Assembly: GCA_031265015.1 (NCBI GenBank)
Contig: JAISDG010000003.1
Location: forward strand, 1 to 19,085
Direction of reading: 5' to 3'
Length of the DNA stretch: 19,085 bases
From: Spirochaetaceae bacterium
GTDB lineage: Bacteria > Spirochaetota > Spirochaetia > Treponematales > Breznakiellaceae
The notes under the pieces were generated by a model. It made no database searches. It was not told the DNA's origin and was given only the letters and a program-made list of their open reading frames with translations. A program made the translations under genes and the position numbers. Below, piece after piece: positions 1 through 6,757 of this stretch (the stretch's first letter is position 1; every line of letters starts with the position of its first letter).

Positions 1-13
1 CCTGACACCGTAA

Positions 14-25
14 CAGCCGCGGCTG
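14..25. repeat. 12-bp perfect palindrome downstream of the GH13 gene
   Basis: CAGCCGCGGCTG is its own reverse complement. It lies about 40 bases beyond the stop of the minus-strand glucosidase. No T-run follows on either strand, so I do not call it a terminator. The rest of positions 1-65 holds nothing recognisable. Confidence 0.3.
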
Positions 26-65
26 CGGCAGAGTGCGGTCTACTACCCCCTTGGGGCGGAGAGGG

Positions 66-1868
66 TCATTGCTTTACCGCCAGCGCTTCCCAGGGTTCAA
101 GATACCGGACCGGTTCCGCGACGCCCGCCGTTTCATTGTCCGGCGGAGTATGCCGGCCGGTATTGCTTGCCCCCACGGCGCCCCGCAGCAGGGATCGCTG
201 GCGGGGGCCGAGTTTGAGCCGCCGGCCGGAAAAGTTAAGCGCCACGGTCCAGGTTTCGCCCGGCGGTCCAACCCGCGAAGACGCGGTTGGACCGCCCTGC
301 CCGGCATGAGGGAGCGAGGCGGAATCCGCCGAAAACTCCGCCGGGCCACGGCGGTACATCATAAGCCGCCGGCCGGAAAAAAGCGGCGTAAAGGTTCCGT
401 ACGTAAGGGCGCCGCTTTCCGCCCGCATCCGGATCATTTTTTTGTAGTACGACAGAATCGAACCGGGATCATCTTTCTGCGCCTCATAGTTTATCCGCTT
501 ATGGTTGCCGTTGATTCCCAGCCAGGGCCCCGCTTCCCCGGGCCGACCGGTAAAGCCCGCGCCGGGCTCCCCGTTCCACTGGAAGGGGGTGCGGGCGTTG
601 TCCCGGGAAGAAAGGCGCAGCCATTTCCACCGGATCGGCGCGGGGATAAACAGTTTTTTCATCAGCCGGTTCAGGTTATGGGTTTCTATGTCCTTTACCT
701 GGTCCAGGCTTGTAAAGTCGAAATTAGTCATGCCGATTTCCTGACCCTGGTAAATAAAAGGGGTTCCCCGGAGGGTAAACTCCAGAGTGGCAAGAAGCTT
801 GGCGCTCCGTTCCCAATAGCCCTGTAACGAATCGTCGCCATAATGGGACACGATGCGGCTTTGGTCATGGTTTTCCAGGTAAAGGGCGTTCCAGTCAAGA
901 CCCTGCTGCCATTTTGCAAGCCGCCGCAAAAGCCCGGAGGCCCTAAACTTTTTCGGTATGAACCGGGCAAAGCGCCGGTCCACTTCCAGGTGATCAAAAT
1001 AAAACACCATGTCCAGTTCCCGCCGCGCTTCGCCGGAAAGGAGCCTTGCTTCGGCCAGTTCCACCATTGCCGTCTCGCCCACGGTAAAAACGCTTCCATC
1101 CCGGCCGGCGCTGTACGGGTCCAGTACTTCCCGGCGGAGGCGGCGCAGGATCTCGTGGTTTCCCTCCTGACAGAGGTAATGCTCTTTCCCGGTAAGCATA
1201 ATGTTTTTCTTTCCATCGTCAAGGCTGGTCTTGTAAAGCGCATTGATCACGTCACAGCGGAAGCCCGCCACTCCCTTGTCAAGCCAGAAGACCAGTATCT
1301 TTTTTACTTCCTCGATTACCCGCGGGTTTTTATAATTCAGGTCCGGCTGTTTTTTGTGAAACAGATGAAGGTAGTATTCGCCCCGGACCCCGTCGAACTC
1401 CCAGGCGTCTTCCATAAAAAAACTCGTCCAGTTATTGGGCAGGTTTTTTCTGCCCCGCTTTTTTAAGCCCCCGGGATTTTTACCGGGTTTCCAGATATAG
1501 TAATCGGTGTAGGGATCTTCCCTCCGGCGGCTTTTCTGAAACCACCCATGTTCGTCGGAGGTATGGTTCACCACCAGATCCATGATGATCCGGAGGCCCC
1601 GCTTTTTTGCTTCCGCGATAAGGCGCTCCATGTCCGCCATGGTTCCGAAGAGGGGATCGATGCCGCGGTAATCGCTGATGTCATAGCCGTTGTCGATCTG
1701 GGGGGAAGGGTACATCGGCGAAAGCCACAGTCCCTTCACTCCCAGCGCCGCAAGTTCATCCAGGCGGCTTATGATGCCGGGAATATCCCCAATGCCGTCG
1801 CCGTTGGAATCCTGGAAACTCCTGGGGTAGATCTGATATATAACGGCTTCTTTCCACCATTCATTCAT
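66..1868 (-). CDS. GH13 alpha-glucosidase, oligo-1,6-glucosidase type
   Basis: This is a 600-aa cytoplasmic glycoside hydrolase family 13 enzyme with no signal peptide. It probably releases glucose from the non-reducing ends of isomalto- or malto-oligosaccharides. The opening WWKEAVIYQIYPRSFQDSNG is typical of the family. Conserved regions are all present: DLVVNH (97-102), QPDLN (174-178), GFRCDVIN with nucleophile D206 and R204, VGE with acid/base E265, and ENHDQ with D335. Val207 after the nucleophile is the residue associated with alpha-1,6 preference in characterised members, so isomaltose-type substrates are more likely than maltose; trehalose-6-phosphate hydrolase is the main alternative. 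The chosen ATG has GAGGAG 6 bases upstream; an in-frame extension to 1994 lacks family similarity. The C-terminal beta-domain carries two Gly/Pro/Ser-rich stretches (about 509-536 and 562-585) unlike the compact family ending. The first coincides with a DNA palindrome. It is divergent from vapBC. Confidence 0.9.
   Translation of the reverse strand: MNEWWKEAVIYQIYPRSFQDSNGDGIGDIPGIISRLDELAALGVKGLWLSPMYPSPQIDNGYDISDYRGIDPLFGTMADMERLIAEAKKRGLRIIMDLVVNHTSDEHGWFQKSRRREDPYTDYYIWKPGKNPGGLKKRGRKNLPNNWTSFFMEDAWEFDGVRGEYYLHLFHKKQPDLNYKNPRVIEEVKKILVFWLDKGVAGFRCDVINALYKTSLDDGKKNIMLTGKEHYLCQEGNHEILRRLRREVLDPYSAGRDGSVFTVGETAMVELAEARLLSGEARRELDMVFYFDHLEVDRRFARFIPKKFRASGLLRRLAKWQQGLDWNALYLENHDQSRIVSHYGDDSLQGYWERSAKLLATLEFTLRGTPFIYQGQEIGMTNFDFTSLDQVKDIETHNLNRLMKKLFIPAPIRWKWLRLSSRDNARTPFQWNGEPGAGFTGRPGEAGPWLGINGNHKRINYEAQKDDPGSILSYYKKMIRMRAESGALTYGTFTPLFSGRRLMMYRRGPAEFSADSASLPHAGQGGPTASSRVGPPGETWTVALNFSGRRLKLGPRQRSLLRGAVGASNTGRHTPPDNETAGVAEPVRYLEPWEALAVKQ
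262..296. repeat. Imperfect palindrome inside the GH13 coding region
   Basis: The arms GGCGGTCCAACCCGCG (262-277) and CGCGGTTGGACCGCC (282-296) are inverse complements apart from one bulged C, around an AAGA loop. On the coding strand it reads in frame as GGPTASSRVGPP (residues 525-536). It lies inside a stretch that interrupts the conserved C-terminal beta-domain between the MMYRRGP and GETWTVALNF segments. The palindrome is seen directly; that it is an inserted repeat element is inference. Confidence 0.65.
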
Positions 1869-1890
1869 ATCTGTCTCCTCAAACTTCAAG

Positions 1891-1899
1891 TATATACCA
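1891..1899 (-). promoter_or_regulatory. Possible extended -10 promoter of the glucosidase gene
   Basis: Read on the minus strand, TGGTATATA fits an extended -10 (TGn plus TATA-like hexamer). It would start transcription some 15 bases before the GAGGAG ribosome-binding site. No good -35 is visible 17 bases upstream. A second candidate, TATAAT at 1978-1983 on the same strand, would give a leader of about 100 bases and also lacks a clear -35. The choice between them is uncertain. Confidence 0.35.
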
Positions 1900-2044
1900 A
1901 AACACAAACGGCGGCCACGGGAAGGACCGGTTTTTCCCGCCGCGGGGGTACAGGATTGTACGCCGGCTGCATGGATTATTATACACAGCGGCACTGCATT
2001 TCAGATACCCCGCTCTTTCACAGCCCGCCATCCGGAACACCGTG

Positions 2045-2073
2045 TTGCATAATCATGGCGTGTGTATTATGAT
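2045..2073 (+). promoter_or_regulatory. Candidate vapBC promoter
   Basis: TTGCAT (2045-2050), a 17-base spacer and TATGAT (2068-2073) form a sigma-70-like promoter with a weak -35 and a good -10. Transcription would begin around 2080, just before the GGAGG at 2081-2085 that serves the vapB start. The leader would be very short. Confidence 0.5.
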
Positions 2074-2078
2074 GTGCA
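2046..2078. promoter_or_regulatory. Candidate VapBC operator (imperfect inverted repeat)
   Basis: TGCATAATCAT (2046-2056) and ATGATGTGCA (2069-2078) pair as an inverted repeat with matching halves ATGAT and TGCA. They differ only by TA versus G between those halves, and 12 bases separate the arms. The site covers the -35 and -10 of the putative vapBC promoter. VapB-VapC complexes are known to repress their own promoters through such palindromes, so this is the natural autoregulatory site; binding is inferred. Confidence 0.45.
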
Positions 2079-2091
2079 TTGGAGGATAAAA

Positions 2092-2295
2092 ATGAGAACA
2101 AATATCGTTTTGGATGACGCATTAGTTGAAGAAGCTTTCAAATTTTCACAAACAGTTTCCACAAAAAGGGAATTAATTGAAACTGCTTTGAGGGAGTATG
2201 TGAATACCAGGAAAAGAAAAAATTTGAAAGAATTAAAGGGGAAAATAAAGTTTAGGGCGGATTATGATTATAAAAGAATGAGGGAAATGAAATGA
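2092..2295 (+). CDS. vapB: VapB-type antitoxin
   Basis: This is a 67-aa protein beginning MRTNIVLDDALVEEAFK, the typical N-terminus of the VapB family. In that family the N-terminal strand-helix-helix segment binds DNA and the C-terminal tail wraps the toxin. STKRELIETALREYV (about residues 23-37) is the conserved helix. The tail is Lys/Arg-rich with aromatic residues (FRADYDYKRM) and would occupy the toxin active site. The start at 2092 has GGAGG 6 bases upstream and gives the family's usual N-terminus; an in-frame GTG at 2062 has no such support. The stop overlaps the vapC start as ATGA, so the pair is translationally coupled. Base composition is strongly AT-rich compared with the flanking glucosidase, a sign of transfer. 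Confidence 0.88.
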   Translation: MRTNIVLDDALVEEAFKFSQTVSTKRELIETALREYVNTRKRKNLKELKGKIKFRADYDYKRMREMK

Positions 2296-2690
2296 TCATA
2301 ATAGATACCTCCATCTTAATAGGATATTTTAAAGGAATAGAAATTCCTCCCTATGATAAAATGGATTTTATTATTGACAACGATATCCCTTATGGAATTG
2401 ATAATCATATTTACCTGGAATTATTGCAGGGATCAAAAAATGAATCGAAATATGATATTTTGAGAGAATATTTAAACACGTTACCTTTTTACGAATTGAG
2501 ATATGGAAAGAAATCATACGAAAATGCTGTACAGTTGAATATAAAGTGCAGAGAACAAGGGATAACCATAAGAAGCACAATTGATTTAATAATTGCCGAA
2601 ACAGCGTTAGAAAACAATTTATACATATTGCATAATGATAACGATTATACAAATATGGCAAAGGTAATAACGGAATTAAAAATGTATTAA
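2292..2690 (+). CDS. vapC: VapC-type PIN-domain ribonuclease toxin
   Basis: This is a 132-aa single PIN domain. The acidic metal-binding set is visible: D5 in MIIIDTS, E43 in YLELLQG, D98 in STIDLIIA, and D116 with D118 in LHNDNDY. All residues needed for Mg2+-dependent RNA cleavage therefore appear intact. Characterised VapC toxins cut initiator tRNA, other tRNAs or the sarcin-ricin loop of 23S rRNA; the target here cannot be told. The gene overlaps vapB by 4 bases and depends on its translation. It shares the AT-rich composition of vapB and of the next gene, unlike both flanks. No T-rich terminator follows. Confidence 0.92.
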   Translation: MIIIDTSILIGYFKGIEIPPYDKMDFIIDNDIPYGIDNHIYLELLQGSKNESKYDILREYLNTLPFYELRYGKKSYENAVQLNIKCREQGITIRSTIDLIIAETALENNLYILHNDNDYTNMAKVITELKMY

Positions 2691-2812
2691 AACACGGCCA
2701 GCTTCGCATACTTCGGCAACTTCGCTGCCGCGGCCTGTTTACGCCTCCAGCGGACGGCTCGTGAACTGCCGGAATGTCAGGCGACATTCGACCAGAAAGA
2801 TATATTTTTTAC
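2691..2812. other. GC-rich intergenic gap with small repeats and a hairpin
   Basis: This stretch is GC-rich for about 100 bases although it lies between two AT-rich genes. It holds a run of CTTCG-containing short direct repeats at about 2701-2726 (ACTTCGGCA next to ACTTCGCTG), and a perfect 7-bp stem GAATGTC-AGGC-GACATTC at 2772-2789. The hairpin is followed only distantly by T6 (about 2804), so it is a poor intrinsic terminator. It may be a copy of a dispersed repeat; no gene is visible. Confidence 0.4.
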
Positions 2813-2841
2813 TTGACAAACTGTTTAAAGGGCGCCATTAT
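2813..2841 (+). promoter_or_regulatory. Strong sigma-70-like promoter, possibly for a leaderless mRNA
   Basis: A perfect TTGACA (2813-2818), a 17-base spacer and CATTAT (2836-2841) form a promoter. Transcription would start about 7 bases after the -10, at or beside the ATG at 2848. No Shine-Dalgarno sequence lies in the few bases before that ATG; the only purine run, AAAGGG at about 2827, is 15 bases away. TATAGA at 2839-2844 is an alternative -10 but sits 20 bases from the -35. Confidence 0.6.
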
Positions 2842-2847
2842 AGAATC

Positions 2848-3609
2848 ATGAAATCCGCGAAAATGGGAATTTTTTTTGTATTTCTGTTCTTTATAATTGC
2901 AAATTTACACCCGTCGACCGGGCGTGATACGGAAGTCACCTGCCCTTTATGCGGCGCCACGGTTTCTTACTGGAAACAATTCTCATACTCAATATTTACT
3001 TATGGATTAGATTTAAAGCCAATAGGAGCAGCGCGTATACCTCAGCCGGTACCAAGGTGTGAAAATTGCGGTTTTGTATTTATTGAAGAATATTTTACGG
3101 ATGACGAAATAAATATTTTACGAAGTCATATAATCGACGAAAGTATTTTTTCCGGAAGAGAAAACCTCCCGAAGTATTACTATTTGGCATTTGAACTGGA
3201 ATTGTTGGGTAATAAGAATTATGATGAAATGCTTTATTTTTATGTTTGCGCTGTCTGGGAATACAGCTTTAATAAAATGGCGGTCGAATACATGGAAAAA
3301 AATGAGGTAGAAAATACACGGGGAATAAATTTTGATATAACTATATTCAGGTTTTTAATGCAGGAAGCAGTTAAAAAAATAAATGCCATGAGTACCATAT
3401 CCGAACAATATAACAATATGCAATTAGTTAAACTTGATTTTCTAAGAAGATTAGGCCTGTTTGAGGAATCCAAAATGCTAAGTGAAGATATAAAAAATAA
3501 TGAAATAATATACCAGGGAATTGTGGTGGATATAATTGAATACCAAATGGAATTAATAAAAAACAAAGATATCGATGAGCACTATCTTGAAGAGATTAAG
3601 AAAGAATAG
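2848..3609 (+). CDS. Hypothetical signal-peptide protein with two CxxC pairs (DUF2225-like?)
   Basis: This is a 253-aa protein. Residues 1-22 (MKSAKMGIFFVFLFFIIANL) are a basic start plus hydrophobic core, so it is either exported or anchored. CPLC (32-35) and CENC (71-74) are set 35 residues apart, as in a zinc ribbon. The stretch around PRCENCGFVFIEEYFTDDEI resembles the N-terminal region of DUF2225-type proteins, but this is from memory and uncertain. The remainder is helical, charged and TPR-like in look, without a motif I can name. The start at 2848 was chosen because a strong promoter ends just upstream; a GTG at 2761 would place the promoter inside the gene. Composition is AT-rich like vapBC. 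The 3' end overlaps the end of the convergent RND gene by 14 bases. Confidence 0.7.
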   Translation: MKSAKMGIFFVFLFFIIANLHPSTGRDTEVTCPLCGATVSYWKQFSYSIFTYGLDLKPIGAARIPQPVPRCENCGFVFIEEYFTDDEINILRSHIIDESIFSGRENLPKYYYLAFELELLGNKNYDEMLYFYVCAVWEYSFNKMAVEYMEKNEVENTRGINFDITIFRFLMQEAVKKINAMSTISEQYNNMQLVKLDFLRRLGLFEESKMLSEDIKNNEIIYQGIVVDIIEYQMELIKNKDIDEHYLEEIKKE

Positions 3610-6600
3610 TCGAATGGGACCTGAGGATCCCCGGAAATAATTTTACCAGCGCCGGGATCAGCGTGGCCGCGCAGATGGCGGATACCGCCACCCCCAGGGC
3701 GCCGACCAGCGACAGGGTCTTAACTACCCGGGCGGCCCCGGCGCCCACAAACAAAAAGGGGAGCGCCCCGCCTACGGTGGTTCCCGCGGTAGCCGCCAGG
3801 ACGGGAAGCCGTTTTCTGAAAATCCGGTAAAAGGATCCCGCCGTCTGCACAGCCGACAATGCCCGCATAGCCGGCGCGGCCTTCATGTCCTGCAGATGAT
3901 CCGCCACCAGGACCGCCGCGTTAACCGCCATCCCCGATACCGCCACAAAGGCCGCGGCGCTTACTTCGCTCAGGGGATAGGCCCCCAAAACCATCCACAG
4001 CGCGGGAACAGCCAGCGAAGGAGGAACCACCGCCATAACTGCCAGGGGAAAGGTAAAGGATTCCTTAAACGCGGCAATCAGCATGTAACACAGCAGCAGG
4101 GCCAGAACAAAAAGACCGGCCTGGGCGGTAACCCCGCCCGCGGCTTTGATCGCTTCGGGATCAAAGTCGACGCTGTAACCCGGCGGCAGATCCAGCCGGG
4201 ACAGGGTTTCCATCACCCTGTCCCGGACCCTGCGGGGATCCTCGGGGGCGGTCCTGATGGAAAAGGACGCGCAGCGCCGGCGATCCTCCCGCTGAATCGA
4301 CGAAGCATCCCGGCCCGTTTCCGCGGTAACCAGGGAATCCAGCGTCAGCGGGGTTCCGGTCCGGTCTTCATTCCTGATGAGTATATCGAACACCCCTTCT
4401 CTGCCGGTAACTTCCGTTCCGCCCCGGATCCGTACATCGGTTTCGGCGGCATACTCCGCGGAGCCTTCGAACGAATCCCCGGCCATGCGCTTATAGGCCA
4501 CCGGTCCGTGAATAGTACGCCTGACCGCTTCTCCGATGCTGCCGTAGGACATGCCGCCAAAGGCCAGTTTATCCCGCTCCGCCTCCAGATCCAGCCGGGG
4601 GCTTCCGTCCTTAAAGTGCAGTACCGTTTCCGAAACGCCCTCCAGGGCCGAACATATCCGGCCCGCTTCCGCGGCCAGTTCCTGACAGCGTTTTTCTTCG
4701 TCGCCGGAAATCCTGATCCGCCAGCTGCGCTCGTTTCCCCGGGTCTCCACCAGGTACACAAAGCCGCCGGGAGGAGAAAGGGAACGTATCCATTCCCGGA
4801 CCGTTTTTTCCTTGACCAAAAGCGGATCAAAGCCGGTCATGACCGACCCCGTTCCCGTCCGGGCTACGGTCTGGACGCTCTCAATACCGGGATACTGTTT
4901 CAGTTCGTCCGCATAGGAAGCCAGCAGCCTGTCGGTTTCAGAAATGTGAAGACCGCCGTCAAATTCAGCCTGGGCATAGACGTAATCCCCCGAGTCCCCC
5001 TGTTCCACATCCGCGCCCTTCAAAACCAGGGAGACACAGCCCAGGACCGTTATCAGGATCCAGCCGCCAAGAACCGCCGCCGGTTTCCAAATCAGTGTTT
5101 CCATGACAAGCGCAAGACAGCGCCGGCAAAACCGCCCTCCGCGAAACGTCTGCCGGTAAAACAGCCGCCGGAACACGTGCCGACAACGGAACAGCCGGTT
5201 ACACAGGCGGCGCTTACGAAAGCCGCGGTGTGTGGACTGTTCCGCGGCGGAAAAACGTCCCGGGGGGGAAAGTTTTTTCTCCGTCCCGGTCCAGAGGAAA
5301 AGCGGCGGCAGCAGGGTCAGGGCCAGAACCATGGCGGTAAAATTAACCGCGGCAATGGCCCAGGCCACGGAATTCATCCCCGTTTCCCGGCGGACCATCA
5401 GAGGCAGCAGGGCGGCGATGGTGGTAACCGAGCCGGAAATCAGGGGGAAGCGCAGCCGTTCCAGCGCTTTTCTTCCTTCCGCCGGGGAACGGCAGGAGCG
5501 GAAGTATTCGACGCTTAGAATGGAAGCGTCCACCGCCGCTCCGGCGCCGCAGGCAAGTCCCGCAAGAACCAGCTTGTCCGGCGGGCGGCCCAGCAGCGCA
5601 AGCAGGGCGGAAGAAAAAAAGCACGCCGCCGGTACGGTGAGGGCGCAAAAAAAGGGCGCGGAAAAAGAACTTCCCCTGCGGGAGCAGAGCAGCGCCGCCA
5701 GCAGCGCCACGCAACAGGCCCCCTGCAGGGCCGCCCCCATCACCGAACTGTAGGCTTTCCGCTCCGCCTCCCCCGCGTCGGAAAGGACGGTAAATTCCAG
5801 ATCCCCGTACTTTGCCAGTTCTTCCCCAATCAGAAGAGAGAGTTTCCCCAGATCCGCGCCGTCACTGCCCATCACCGCGATCAGCGCCGCCTCTTTGCCG
5901 TTAAGCCGGGCCCGGCTTTCATAATCCCGTTCCTGTTCCGTAATATCCGCCAGATCCCGGAGGGGAACAAAATTTTTTCCGGTCCCCTCCCCGGAGGGAA
6001 CGGCAACAAGGGCGTTTTTTAATTCACCGCTTATGCTGCCGTCGGTGCCGCCGGTTCCGTACCGGCCGTCCACCATGACCGGTATTTCCTGCGCGCCGCC
6101 GGTCCGGGAAAGACGGCGGAGCGTACCGCCGGGAAGGAGCGCGTCGTTATAGGACAGCGCCTTCGCCAGGGCCGCGGCGTCTATATTCCGGGCCAGGGCT
6201 TCTTCGCTCTTTAGGGTGATCACAATTTCCCTCAGCCCCGCGCCGGAGATTTCCACTTCCCCCGCGCCGGGCAGTCCTTCCAGGGCGGGCTTGATGATCT
6301 TTTCAAGGGCCATCCCCGGGGATTTTCCGCCGGAGGCAATAACCGCGGCGGTCCAGACCGGAACCCGGGAATCCCCCGAAGAGGCGATTTCCGGACGCTG
6401 GGCCGCGGAGGGAAGGGTTTCATACACCCGCTGGGCTGCCTCCCGTACCGCCTCGTAGCGGCCCCTGACCCGGCCTTCAAACCGGGCGATGATCCTCACC
6501 CTGCCGTTTTCACAGGAGCTGTAGATTCGCCGGACCCCCGCGATCCCCGACAGGGCGTTTTCCAGGGGGATCGCGGCAATCCGTTCCAGTTCCGCGGCGT

Positions 6601-6757
6601 CCATACCGTAAAAACGCTGGGTAACGGTAAAACTTTCATCCGCTTCCGCAGCTATGCCGCCGCCTGTACCGTTCCCCAGGGCCAGAATAAACGCGGAAGC
6701 CGCGCAGAGCCCCAGAAAAACGCACAGGGCCCGGCGGGGTTTAGAAAAATCAGCCAT
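3596..6757 (-). CDS. RND efflux permease B (second of a tandem pair)
   Basis: This is a 1053-aa inner-membrane RND transporter, the usual family length, which would use the proton gradient to drive substrates to a TolC-type duct. It shows the two-fold RND plan: an early TM1 (about 11-27), a porter domain with IPLENALSGIAGVRRIYSS, a TM2-TM6 bundle, a second half beginning near TM7 (about 553-573), and a TM8-TM12 bundle. In TM4, GAAVDASILSVEYF keeps D410 (the AcrB D407 position), but the neighbouring Asp is Ala, as in heavy-metal RND pumps. In TM10, SGMAVNAAVLV has N946 where AcrB has Lys940. The TM6-TM7 loop is unusually Arg/Cys-rich (about 512-547, with C519, C525, C544, C547). The start has GAGGAG 6 bases upstream and overlaps the stop of permease A by 8 bases. 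This is the last gene of the operon. Confidence 0.9.
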   Translation of the reverse strand: MADFSKPRRALCVFLGLCAASAFILALGNGTGGGIAAEADESFTVTQRFYGMDAAELERIAAIPLENALSGIAGVRRIYSSCENGRVRIIARFEGRVRGRYEAVREAAQRVYETLPSAAQRPEIASSGDSRVPVWTAAVIASGGKSPGMALEKIIKPALEGLPGAGEVEISGAGLREIVITLKSEEALARNIDAAALAKALSYNDALLPGGTLRRLSRTGGAQEIPVMVDGRYGTGGTDGSISGELKNALVAVPSGEGTGKNFVPLRDLADITEQERDYESRARLNGKEAALIAVMGSDGADLGKLSLLIGEELAKYGDLEFTVLSDAGEAERKAYSSVMGAALQGACCVALLAALLCSRRGSSFSAPFFCALTVPAACFFSSALLALLGRPPDKLVLAGLACGAGAAVDASILSVEYFRSCRSPAEGRKALERLRFPLISGSVTTIAALLPLMVRRETGMNSVAWAIAAVNFTAMVLALTLLPPLFLWTGTEKKLSPPGRFSAAEQSTHRGFRKRRLCNRLFRCRHVFRRLFYRQTFRGGRFCRRCLALVMETLIWKPAAVLGGWILITVLGCVSLVLKGADVEQGDSGDYVYAQAEFDGGLHISETDRLLASYADELKQYPGIESVQTVARTGTGSVMTGFDPLLVKEKTVREWIRSLSPPGGFVYLVETRGNERSWRIRISGDEEKRCQELAAEAGRICSALEGVSETVLHFKDGSPRLDLEAERDKLAFGGMSYGSIGEAVRRTIHGPVAYKRMAGDSFEGSAEYAAETDVRIRGGTEVTGREGVFDILIRNEDRTGTPLTLDSLVTAETGRDASSIQREDRRRCASFSIRTAPEDPRRVRDRVMETLSRLDLPPGYSVDFDPEAIKAAGGVTAQAGLFVLALLLCYMLIAAFKESFTFPLAVMAVVPPSLAVPALWMVLGAYPLSEVSAAAFVAVSGMAVNAAVLVADHLQDMKAAPAMRALSAVQTAGSFYRIFRKRLPVLAATAGTTVGGALPFLFVGAGAARVVKTLSLVGALGVAVSAICAATLIPALVKLFPGILRSHSTILS

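Noticed and set aside
33..827. Plus-strand reading frame opposite the glucosidase
   Set aside because: The opposite strand encodes all GH13 motifs; this frame has none.
1869..1994. N-terminal extension of the glucosidase
   Set aside because: The extra 42 residues do not match the family, and a GAGGAG site sits just before the internal ATG at 1868.
2772..2810. Intrinsic terminator for vapBC
   Set aside because: The hairpin is perfect, but the T-run lies about 15 bases away and next to the -35 of the following promoter.
3896..5518. Long plus-strand reading frame (540 codons) opposite permease B
   Set aside because: It is the antisense shadow of a clear RND gene in GC-rich DNA; the product is Arg/Gly/Gln-rich without domains or a ribosome-binding site.
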